A stretch of DNA of 64,000 nucleotides from Pseudomonadales bacterium (GTDB lineage: Bacteria; Pseudomonadota; Gammaproteobacteria; Pseudomonadales; Pseudohongiellaceae): NCBI GenBank assembly GCA_022822865.1, contig JAJDYJ010000048.1, positions 1-64,000 of the forward strand. The letters run 5' to 3'. The notes under the pieces are model-generated. The model was not told the DNA's origin, did not search any database, and saw nothing but the letters and a program-made list of their open reading frames with translations. Of this stretch, positions 46,632-54,824 are shown piece by piece; the first letter of the stretch is position 1; every line of letters begins with the position of its first letter. The translations under genes were made by a program, and so were the position numbers.

Positions 46632-47461
46632 AAACGCGGCGCGCGGTTTGTGGTCTGTGCGTGGCGCTCGCCTCGGCCGCGATGTTCACACGGCACGCCA
46701 GCGCGGAAACCGACGGCCGCGAGTGGCGCGCCTGGTGTGGACCGGAGGGCAATGAAACCTCCCTCGGCTGGCATTTTTACTGCGACCCGGCCCCAGATGC
46801 CGAAACCGATGCGCCTGATCCGGCCACCTCCCAACCCGCGCCTGTGGAGTGGGCGGACCCGCGGGCCCGGGTGGCCGCGTTGCAGCAGGAACTCGAAAAA
46901 AGCCGGGCGGCCGCGGTGCTCGATCCCACGCCCGAAAACGTTGCCGCGTATCTCGAACTGCAACAGGCCGCGCTGGCGCGGGCCGCGGCCTTTTCGGACG
47001 CCTTTCGCCGCGTGGTGTGGACGACGCCGGAACTCGATTACACGTTGACCCGCCCGGTGGGGGCGTTGGCAAAGCAGCTCTGGTCCGACACCCGCCGGGA
47101 AGACCGCGACGCGGCCCTGGCCGCGCTCGGCGAACGCTTTGGTCTGATCTACATCGGCCACCGCGCCTGCATGGGCTGCCAGATTTTCGGTCCCTTGCTG
47201 CGGGCTTTCGCCGTGCGCCACGGCTTTGACGTGCTCGCCGTCTCCCTCGACGGCGGCCCCCTGGAAGGCTGGCCCGAAGCCGTGCCCGACAACGGCCGCG
47301 CCGCCCAAATGGGCTTTGATGGCGCTTCCCTGCCTGCCGTGGCGCTCTTTGACGCCGCCACCGGCGAAGCCATGCCGGTCGGTTTTGGCGTGCTCGCCGA
47401 GGACCAGCTCGCCGAACGTATTTTTGTCCTCACCCAGACGGAGACGGGAAATGATTACTAG
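46628..47461 (+). CDS. traF: TraF thioredoxin-fold assembly protein
   Basis: The 277-residue periplasmic protein has a signal peptide (to about residue 26) and a thioredoxin-like domain with CMGC, an intact C-x-x-C pair, in IGHRACMGCQIFG. F TraF promotes pilus assembly; unlike many homologues, this one keeps the redox Cys pair and may catalyse disulphides in TraN, TraU and TraH. It overlaps traH by 11 bases. Confidence 0.9.
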   Translation: MKTRRAVCGLCVALASAAMFTRHASAETDGREWRAWCGPEGNETSLGWHFYCDPAPDAETDAPDPATSQPAPVEWADPRARVAALQQELEKSRAAAVLDPTPENVAAYLELQQAALARAAAFSDAFRRVVWTTPELDYTLTRPVGALAKQLWSDTRREDRDAALAALGERFGLIYIGHRACMGCQIFGPLLRAFAVRHGFDVLAVSLDGGPLEGWPEAVPDNGRAAQMGFDGASLPAVALFDAATGEAMPVGFGVLAEDQLAERIFVLTQTETGNDY

Positions 47462-48947
47462 CTCCCCCACTTATCCAAACAGTTGCGATCGGCGAAATAC
47501 GGGCCTGCCCACCGCAATCCGGCGCAAAACAGGCCCATTCCGTAAAACCGGTCGCATCTTCGCTGGTCTGGCGCTGCTATGGGCATGGGCCGGCATCCCC
47601 GCCCGCGCCGACGTCCTCACCGAAATGGAGTCTTTTTGGCGGGGCGCCGCCGTCAACGTCACCGCCCCCGCCGCGTTCCAGGGCCAGGCCTCCGGGCACT
47701 GGACCCTGGGCAACCTCTACCTTCGCGCCCCGGTGCGCTCCGAACCTATCGCCACCGTCAGCCTGCCGTCCTTCCGCGCCGGCTGCGGCGGCATCGACGC
47801 CTTCGCCGGGGCCTTCTCCTTCATCGACTCCGACCAGCTCGTCGCATTCGGCCGCGCCGTGGCCCAGAACGCCACCGGCTTCGCCTTCGAACTCGCCCTG
47901 GAAACCATCTCCCCGGTCATCGCCGAAACCATGTCAAAACTGCGGGCCCTGTCCACCTGGGTCAACAACCGGAACCTGAACTCCTGCGAAACCGCCCAGG
48001 CCCTGGTGGGCGCCGCCTGGTCCCGCAACGACCGCGCCGGCGAAGCCGTCTGCGCCGCCATCGGCACCTCCCAGGGCATCTTTTCGGACTACGCCGCCGC
48101 CCGCCACGGCTGCGGCGCGGGCGGCAACCGCAACTCGACCCTGGCCGCCGCGACCGGCCCCATGGCCGGCCAGTCGCCGGTCAACGTCAATCTCGCCTGG
48201 CGCGCCCTGCGGACCTCGCCCTTCCTGTCCGCCGACAACGAACTGGCGGAGTTCGCCATGTCGATCTCCGGCACGGTCATCGTCACCGCGCCCACCACCG
48301 ACGCCGACCCCTCCGGCCCCGCGGTTTCCATCCTGCAACCCCTGGCGCTGGACCGGCGGATCACCGAAACCCTGATGGAGGGCGGCGGGGATTTTCCCCT
48401 CTACCGCTGCGACACCCCCACCGCCTGCCTCAACCCCACCCTGGGGCAGGTTGCGATCCCCGCGGACCGGGGTTTCCGGGTGCGCGTGGCGGACCTGCTG
48501 ACCCAGCTGGCCGAATCGGTCCGCAACGACACCGCCCCGCCGCCCGCGGCGCTGGGACTGGTCAATCTGACCTCCATCCCCGTCTACCGCGTCATCAACG
48601 CCGCCGCCGCTTACCGGGGCGCGGTCATCGACGCCGAAATCAACGCCCTGGCCGAAGCCGTGGCCCTGGACCTGCTCGCGGTGTGGATTTCCGACCTGCA
48701 CCGGACGGTGGAGGAACGCGCGGGAAGCCTGGACATCGCCGATGGGGCGCAACTGGAGCAATGGCGCGAGGGGCTGCGAAACAACCGCGCCGCCCTGGCG
48801 GCCCGCCGCAACACGGGTCTCGCCCGATTCGACACCGCGCTGGCGGTGGTCGAAAGGCTGCGCCTGATCGAAACCGAACTCGCCGGCGCCCTGTCGGCCG
48901 ATCTGCGCGCCGCGCTGGCTTTCGCCCGCGGCGGCGGGTCGCGCTAG
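47451..48947 (+). CDS. traH: Pilus assembly protein TraH
   Basis: The 498-residue protein has a signal peptide (to about residue 54), GHWTLGNLYLRAP, CGGIDAFAGAFSFIDSDQL and a helical C-terminal part, as in TraH. In F it belongs to the outer-membrane pilus assembly subset with TraF and TraW. The 149 bases after it (48948-49096) show no gene, only an AGGA ribosome-binding site for traG. Confidence 0.92.
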   Translation: MITSSPTYPNSCDRRNTGLPTAIRRKTGPFRKTGRIFAGLALLWAWAGIPARADVLTEMESFWRGAAVNVTAPAAFQGQASGHWTLGNLYLRAPVRSEPIATVSLPSFRAGCGGIDAFAGAFSFIDSDQLVAFGRAVAQNATGFAFELALETISPVIAETMSKLRALSTWVNNRNLNSCETAQALVGAAWSRNDRAGEAVCAAIGTSQGIFSDYAAARHGCGAGGNRNSTLAAATGPMAGQSPVNVNLAWRALRTSPFLSADNELAEFAMSISGTVIVTAPTTDADPSGPAVSILQPLALDRRITETLMEGGGDFPLYRCDTPTACLNPTLGQVAIPADRGFRVRVADLLTQLAESVRNDTAPPPAALGLVNLTSIPVYRVINAAAAYRGAVIDAEINALAEAVALDLLAVWISDLHRTVEERAGSLDIADGAQLEQWREGLRNNRAALAARRNTGLARFDTALAVVERLRLIETELAGALSADLRAALAFARGGGSR

Positions 48948-49096
48948 GGCGCCGGCGGGATCCATTCCGAAAAAGACCAGAAAAGGACGGAGCGGGGAAG
49001 ATCCGGGAAAAGAAGCGGATAGGGAGGGATTGCAGCGAGGGGCACCCGTCACCAATCCACCCCATTTCAAGAATCAGCAACCGAACCAAAAAGGAA

Positions 49097-52000
49097 ATGT
49101 TCGAGATCTTCACATTGGGCGGTGGCGTCTATCTCGTCGACCTGCTGAACGCCGTCGCCGCCATCACCGGCGGCGGGGCCTATGTCATGCTCGCCCAGCT
49201 CGCCGGCGTGGCGGGTCTGGCCTGGGTCCTGTTCCGCACCGCTTTTGGCGGCTCCTGGCGCGACAACGCCAAATGGATTCTCCTGTTCGTCGCCGTCTGG
49301 GGCGCGATGATCGTCCCCAAAGCCACCGTGCGGGTGGTGGACCGCCTCGACCCGGCCCTGGCCCCGGCGGTGGTGGGCAACGTGCCCATGGGCCTCGCCC
49401 TGTTCGCCTCCCTCGCCAGCCAGGTGGGCGACGGCCTCACCCGCCTCACCGAACAGACATTCGCCCTCCCCGCCGATCTCGCCTACCAGCGCCACGGCAT
49501 GATCTTTGGGGCCCGCCTCGCCGCCGAAACCACCCGTTTTGAAATCACCGACGCCGTTTTTGGAACCAACCTCCGCAACTACGCCCGCCAGTGCGTTTTC
49601 TACGCCCTCCTCCTCGGCCATGTCTCCGCCGACGAACTGCGCGAGTCCGCCGACCTCTGGTCCCTGATCACCGACAACCGCTCCCCCTCCGCCGGCGCCT
49701 CGCCCTCCCGCATGGTGGCGTTTTCCACCCGCAACGCCGGCGGCGGGGTGGACCAGGCGATCACCACCTGCGCCGACGCGGCCATCCGGCTCGGGGCGCG
49801 GTGGAACAACGAAATCCAGCGCGCCGGGACGATCTTCGGCCAAAGACTCTTTCCCCAGGCCGCCACAGCCACCCTGGCCCGGGCCGAACTCATGGCGGCT
49901 CTGCCATCGGCGCACGCCTTCTTGACCGGCGCCTCCCGGTCCGCCGCGCAGATCATGCAACAGCAGATGCTCCTCAACACTTTTCAGGACGCCGGGGAGC
50001 AATGGTCCGCGGAAACCGGCAACGCCGCCGCGCTCCAGGCCTACACCGAGGCCCGGGCCGAAGCCCAGACCGTGGCGGCCTACCGCGCCATCGGCAGGCA
50101 GGCCGAAACCTGGGTACCGCTGCTGCGCGTCGTCTTCGAATGCCTGTATGTCGGCGCCTTCCCCATGGCGGTGCTCTTGATGCTCACCCCCGCCGGCGCG
50201 GCCATCTTCCGGTCCTATGTCACCGGCCTCGTTTGGCTACAGTCCTGGGGACCGCTCTATGCCGTCCTGCACCGCATCGCCATGGGCGAGGCCGCGGACC
50301 GCATGACGGCTTTCGCCGAAATGCCCGGCGGGGACGTGGGTATTTCGCTCATCGCCCAGGCGGGCGTCCGCGCCGCCGCGGCGGATATCGCGGTGATGTC
50401 CGGCTACCTGTCCATGTCGGTCCCCTTTCTGGCCGCCGCGCTCGCCTACGGGGTCTCCCGCGCCACCTCCCTGGCCACCTCGGTCCTCGCGGTGGGACAG
50501 GATGCCGCCGTCTCCGCCGCCGGGGAGGGCGCCACCGGCAACATCTCGCTCGCCAACACCAATATCGACAGCCACCGCCACGCCATGCTCGAAGGCAGGC
50601 AGATCCGCACCTCGGTTTCTGTTGATGACAGCCGGTACACAAGCTACGCCCCCGGCGGCGCCGCGTTCACGGTAACCGGAGACGGCACGGTGGTCGCCGA
50701 CGCCGCCGGGGCCACCAGCCGCATTCCCGCCGCCGGTGTGCGGCTGTCGGAATCTCTGGCCGCCTCCCACGAAACCCGCGCCGCGGACGCCCGGTCCATT
50801 TCCGGGCAGCTTTCCCTCGAAGCGGGCATCGCCCGCAGCGCCGCCGTAACCGACGCCATCCGGCTCAATGAACGCTACGCGAAGGACATCTCCACCGGGG
50901 AAACCCACGGCCGGGGAATCACCGAAAGCGAAAGCCAACAGGTGCAGGCGCTCCGGAACCATTATGACCGCATGGCGGAAACCACCGGCTTGAGCCGGGA
51001 CCAGATGGCGGCGCTGGCGGCGGAGGCGAAGATCGGGGGCGGTTTTGGGAAGGTCGCGCGTGTCGGCGCCGACGGTTCCGCCCGCTGGCGCGGCCAGACC
51101 ATCGAGTCCGGCGCGTGGAACCGGCTTCAGGAGTACGCCGAAAGCGAACAGGTGCTGGAGCTGTGGTCCGGCGTGCTGGAAGCTTCCCGTAGATACGCGG
51201 CGCAAAGCGGGGAAAGCGCCCACGCGGGACTGGATGAAAGTCTTTCCGCCAATCTCACCGACATGCGACGTTTCGAGGAGCGCGCCTCGCTGGCGCTACA
51301 GGAATCCCAAAACTGGTCGGAGCAGGCGGCGCGGGTGCGCGGCGAGGCCCAGGCCATCGACCGGGAACTGGGGCAGCCGTTCTTCGTGTGGCTGTCCGGC
51401 CGGGAGGACGCCACCGGCAGGATGCTCGGGACGGCGGGGGCCATCAAACTCGCTTCGCCGCAAACCCCGGAAGAGGCCGAAACCCTGCGGCAGTACGCGG
51501 CGGCGTTCGTGGAGCAGCGTTTTGCGCAGCCACAAGGTCCCGACCCCGAATCCGTGCCGGGGCGGGACGATTATCTGGACGCGAGAGACGCGGTGGCGCC
51601 CCGGCAGCTGCGGGAAACCGCGGGAAGTTACGCGGGCCAGGCGGCGGGCATCCAAAACCGGGCGGTGGCGGAAGGGGTGCCCACACCCGAATCCGTGGAG
51701 GAAGCCGTCCGCGCGGCGCGGTCGGAGACCCAGGCCACAATGGACGCGGGACGGGCGGAACGCGGGGCGCGGGCGGCCGATGTCGAAGGGGAAGTCGCGA
51801 CGGGTCGCGCGGAAGTGAAGGAGGAGCAGGAAAAGCCCCTGGTGCAAGGCGCCGCCGAGTCGGTATTGGGCCGGGGATTCTTTCAGCGGATCTTCGGCAC
51901 GGCGGACAATCTGGCCCCCGACAGCGCGGACACTGGGCTGCCTCCAGAGTTGGAATCGCAGCGGCAGCCGGATTCGGAGAATCCATCGGAGCCACTTGCG

Positions 52001-52144
52001 GAGAACCGCGAATCACCCACCCGGGAATCGTTCCAACCGGCGTCCGTGAGAGAACAAGCGGAAGAACCCTCCGCCGCGTCGGAACCGATCCCGGACGCCC
52101 CGGAACAACCCCCATCCATCAACCACAACCGGAGGGTACCGTGA
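49097..52144 (+). CDS. traG: Mating-pair protein TraG
   Basis: The 1015-residue protein has several transmembrane segments in the first 460 residues (VMLAQLAGVAGLAWVLF, WILLFVAVWGAMIV, FPMAVLLMLTPAGAAIF) and a long hydrophilic C-terminal domain rich in Glu, Ala and Arg. This is the TraG layout: the N-terminal part is needed for pilus assembly and the C-terminal part for mating-pair stabilisation and entry exclusion. The start ATG 49097 has AGGAA upstream. Its stop TGA (52142-52144) overlaps the ATG of a truncated traD copy. Confidence 0.88.
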   Translation: MFEIFTLGGGVYLVDLLNAVAAITGGGAYVMLAQLAGVAGLAWVLFRTAFGGSWRDNAKWILLFVAVWGAMIVPKATVRVVDRLDPALAPAVVGNVPMGLALFASLASQVGDGLTRLTEQTFALPADLAYQRHGMIFGARLAAETTRFEITDAVFGTNLRNYARQCVFYALLLGHVSADELRESADLWSLITDNRSPSAGASPSRMVAFSTRNAGGGVDQAITTCADAAIRLGARWNNEIQRAGTIFGQRLFPQAATATLARAELMAALPSAHAFLTGASRSAAQIMQQQMLLNTFQDAGEQWSAETGNAAALQAYTEARAEAQTVAAYRAIGRQAETWVPLLRVVFECLYVGAFPMAVLLMLTPAGAAIFRSYVTGLVWLQSWGPLYAVLHRIAMGEAADRMTAFAEMPGGDVGISLIAQAGVRAAAADIAVMSGYLSMSVPFLAAALAYGVSRATSLATSVLAVGQDAAVSAAGEGATGNISLANTNIDSHRHAMLEGRQIRTSVSVDDSRYTSYAPGGAAFTVTGDGTVVADAAGATSRIPAAGVRLSESLAASHETRAADARSISGQLSLEAGIARSAAVTDAIRLNERYAKDISTGETHGRGITESESQQVQALRNHYDRMAETTGLSRDQMAALAAEAKIGGGFGKVARVGADGSARWRGQTIESGAWNRLQEYAESEQVLELWSGVLEASRRYAAQSGESAHAGLDESLSANLTDMRRFEERASLALQESQNWSEQAARVRGEAQAIDRELGQPFFVWLSGREDATGRMLGTAGAIKLASPQTPEEAETLRQYAAAFVEQRFAQPQGPDPESVPGRDDYLDARDAVAPRQLRETAGSYAGQAAGIQNRAVAEGVPTPESVEEAVRAARSETQATMDAGRAERGARAADVEGEVATGRAEVKEEQEKPLVQGAAESVLGRGFFQRIFGTADNLAPDSADTGLPPELESQRQPDSENPSEPLAENRESPTRESFQPASVREQAEEPSAASEPIPDAPEQPPSINHNRRVP

Positions 52145-52234
52145 TGCGCAACATCGGAGGCTCCACCCTGCGCGGCGGCCAGACTGTCTTTTCCGGCCTG
52201 CACATGTGGGGTCAGTTCACACGGGTGGCTCTGC
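52127..52234 (+). repeat. Direct repeat copy A: truncated 5' end of traD
   Basis: From the ribosome-binding site CAACCGGAGG through ATG 52144 to GGGTGGCTCTG (52234) this stretch closely matches the intact traD start at 54714-54824, with about 10 scattered mismatches. Here the traD frame stops making sense after 30 codons (GSTLRGGQTVF, MWGQFTRVAL), because the cargo insert begins. It is the left-hand copy of the repeat flanking the insert. Confidence 0.85.
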
Positions 52235-53950
52235 CGACTCCGCAACCTGGACTATTGCGTCGAGCTTTTCGCCAATCTCCGGATCGATTTCGTTCTCGGG
52301 CACACAAACGGCAAGTTCATAAAAGTTCTTTTTCAACATCAGGTTGGGGATCTCCAACTTATCGAAGTAAGATTTGAATAAAGGTGTAAGAAAATCGTCA
52401 CTAGCCTTGACATTGGCGTCCCATGGGGAGCCTTTGCCCAGAGTTTTCATCGCTTGACTGACTTCCGCTATGGATTCGCGCATGGCCGCCAAGCGTCGAT
52501 TGGCCTCGGAAGCCGCGAACAACGGCATGGTCTCGAACTCGCTTGACGAAAGGCTGGCATAAGCCTCCAACGTTCTCTCGGTGCAAAGATGGTTTTCGAT
52601 CTCCCGCCGTTTCCAGAACATATGCCTGAGGAAAGGATTTTCGGCGGGCTCGTTCTCCAGTCGGTCGAAAATCGATATGCCTTTCAAGTTTGGCAACGCT
52701 TCCCTGAGCCCGAAAAAATGATGCTCCGCTTGGGCGGGCTGATTTATGACGTAATGCACGAAAGGCCTTTCGAGAGCGCGTTTGGCGCGCTCGTTGTCCA
52801 GCCGGTTTGCGAAGGCTCGAAGTATCGCCAGGTCCGTGGAACCTTCGAGGTAGAGAATCCATCCTGTCTGCTCCGCCTGATAGTATTGATCGTATCCGAT
52901 TTCAGCCAGGGCCTTTCTTAGCTGGCTGCTCCGGGAACCAAGCTGATGTGGCTTTCCGACAAAAGCTATGACCATGTCCCGGCCTGCGGCCTCGTTCAGC
53001 AATACCTCCGAATGGCTCGCGGCGATGATTTGGCTGCCGCTGTCTTGGGCGGCCTCGCTGATCATGTGGTAAATCTGGCGCTGCCGCAGAATCTCAAGGT
53101 GGGCATCGGGTTCGTCCAGCAAGATCACGGAACCGGGGTTTGCGCGCATGTATGCGAGAATCAACAGCGTCTGCTGCAAACCGCGCCCGCTGGATGACAG
53201 GTCCAGTGTGGCGCCCCGTTCACGGTAGCCCAGCGTGATCTCCCCTCTCGCCTCAATGTAGCGGGGTTCTTCCAGGCTGGCTCCGAACAAGTTCTCGATC
53301 TGGCTCACGAGCGTTTGCCACTGGTTTGGATCTTGCTCCAATATGCTGTAACAAAGGTTGCGCAGCACTTCGGCGGTTCGGCCTTCACCCACGCGCACAT
53401 TCACCGCGCCCTGATCCAGCCGGGTTTCGGTGGCGGCCAGTCCGGACATGGGCGGCAGGAAGGCAATGCGTACCGACTTCGCTTCAGGCGGAACGGCCAT
53501 TCTTTCGGGGTGTTTGCCGCCGCTCAGCCTGAGAGGGCGGCAGTAGAACGACTCGGCATTGGCGAAATCGAATTCCAGGCCGCACTTCCAGCACTTGTCG
53601 TTATTGACTCCCTCCACGATGAGGTCGATTCGCACGTTTCTTGTTTGTGTGCGACCTTCGATGTTCCGCACATCGCGCACATGCAGGCCATGCCACAGTT
53701 GATTGGCGCTGGGATGGGGAATGGAGAAAAGATCGCGGCGGTTGACCGTGACGCCAGGCCGCTTTTCGGGCGCGGTCTTGTCCGCGTGCTTCTCGTTCCA
53801 ACGCTTCAGGCCGATGTCCCACAGGGCCAGGGCCTGCATGGCCGAGGTTTTCCCCGAGTTGTTGGGACCGATGAAGACGACCGGATTGCCCAGTTCCACT
53901 TCGACTTCGTCAAAGCGCTTGAAGTTGCGTATGGTGAGCTTGGTAAGCAT
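52217..53950 (-). CDS. OLD/AAA-type ATPase with TOPRIM-like C-terminus
   Basis: The 577-residue protein has an SMC-like ATPase: GPNNSGKTSAM at residues 28-38, ABC-like signature LSSSGRGLQQ, Walker B VILLDEPDAHLEIL and a D/H-loop ASHSEVL. After about residue 370, LYLEGSTDLAIL resembles the first acidic motif of OLD TOPRIM nucleases. This fits OLD-type anti-phage proteins, but the later metal residues are unclear. It runs opposite to the transfer genes, and its last five codons (AEPPV) are read from the traD repeat, showing that the insert joined there. It probably defends the element or host; another AAA role is possible. Confidence 0.75.
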   Translation of the reverse strand: MLTKLTIRNFKRFDEVEVELGNPVVFIGPNNSGKTSAMQALALWDIGLKRWNEKHADKTAPEKRPGVTVNRRDLFSIPHPSANQLWHGLHVRDVRNIEGRTQTRNVRIDLIVEGVNNDKCWKCGLEFDFANAESFYCRPLRLSGGKHPERMAVPPEAKSVRIAFLPPMSGLAATETRLDQGAVNVRVGEGRTAEVLRNLCYSILEQDPNQWQTLVSQIENLFGASLEEPRYIEARGEITLGYRERGATLDLSSSGRGLQQTLLILAYMRANPGSVILLDEPDAHLEILRQRQIYHMISEAAQDSGSQIIAASHSEVLLNEAAGRDMVIAFVGKPHQLGSRSSQLRKALAEIGYDQYYQAEQTGWILYLEGSTDLAILRAFANRLDNERAKRALERPFVHYVINQPAQAEHHFFGLREALPNLKGISIFDRLENEPAENPFLRHMFWKRREIENHLCTERTLEAYASLSSSEFETMPLFAASEANRRLAAMRESIAEVSQAMKTLGKGSPWDANVKASDDFLTPLFKSYFDKLEIPNLMLKKNFYELAVCVPENEIDPEIGEKLDAIVQVAESAEPPV

Positions 53951-54138
53951 CGCTCCGTTCCTTCATGGCAGTATTTTGGATGTTAGCGCGAATATCGCGC
54001 CAATGGGTTGATTTGGCCCAGACTCCCCGGCTTTCGGGCTCTGTGCGGGCGTGATGGTTGGATCCAGGCGGAAACGGGAGTATTCCCGGTGGAGATTCCA
54101 TTGTTCGCCGTGATTTTGCAGTGCCTTGGAAGGGGCAA

Positions 54139-54235
54139 GGCCGACAGTCGGATTTGAACCGAATGCGACTGCGGGCGGAAACCGCCGAGTCGATAACAAG
54201 TGTGCCGGTGTGATTAACCAAGCCGCAATTTGGCC
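54139..54235 (-). other. Class II tRNA-like relic
   Basis: Read on the minus strand, the stretch contains CGG/CCG and GGTTAAT D-arm features, a variable-arm-like GGCGG-TTT-CCGCC stem, and a T arm TTCGGTTCAAATCCG. The anticodon stem (around CTTGTTA) and the inner acceptor pairs do not close, and no CCA follows. It is probably a degenerate tRNA or an unusual variant. It lies in the insert between the OLD-like gene and traD. Confidence 0.4.
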
Positions 54236-54713
54236 GCGGTCCTTCGGATCAGGCCTGAACGGCGGTAGACGCATCCGCCGGGGATTGTGCGGCACGACGG
54301 CGCCAACGTTCAGCGGCTTTAATCAGATTGCGCCGACATGGGCGTTGACGAGTTCGCCGCTGGCCAGGTCGATTTCCACCTGTACCGGGCTGAGCGCTTG
54401 GCATGGCGTGGTTCTTCCGCCTCGCGATGCGGCAAATTAGCCAGTTTCGCGTGTCCTGAAAGTGCCGCACCCCGGACAAGCCGCACTCGCAAAGTAGTGC
54501 GCAAAATTTTGCGCACCAGGTCGCTGGGCATCGCAGGCCTGTCATTGCATGGCGGGGAAGGGTAGGAATACCCCTGCCGAAACTGATTGGCAACGGTTGT
54601 TTTCGCTTTTATGTTGACTCCCATCCAAGCTATATGGCTACACCCCAAAACGCCGCGGCCGCCCTGCCGGGCCGTGCCGGACCCCGGATTCCATCCCGGA
54701 ACCCAAAACACAA
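54236..54713 (+). other. Non-coding tail of the cargo insert
   Basis: I see no supported gene here. Frames on both strands have no ribosome-binding site or recognisable domain. The stretch ends at the right-hand traD repeat. The part 53951-54138, upstream of the OLD-like gene, also shows no gene and probably holds its promoter. Confidence 0.5.
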
Positions 54714-54824
54714 ATCAACCGGAGGACACAGTGATGCGCAACATCGGAGGCTCCACCCTGCGCGGCGGCCAGACCGTCTTCCACGGCCTGCACATGTGGA
54801 GCCAGTTGATTCGGGTGGCTCTGC
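54714..54824 (+). repeat. Direct repeat copy B: intact 5' end of traD
   Basis: This is the right-hand copy of the ~100-bp repeat; the ribosome-binding site, ATG 54734 and first 30 codons of traD lie within it. It matches 52127-52234 apart from about 10 substitutions, then traD continues with its transmembrane domain. Confidence 0.85.

Noticed and set aside
54249-54593. Minus-strand frame between the tRNA-like relic and traD
   Set aside because: It has no ribosome-binding site, no recognisable domain and a basic, low-complexity composition.
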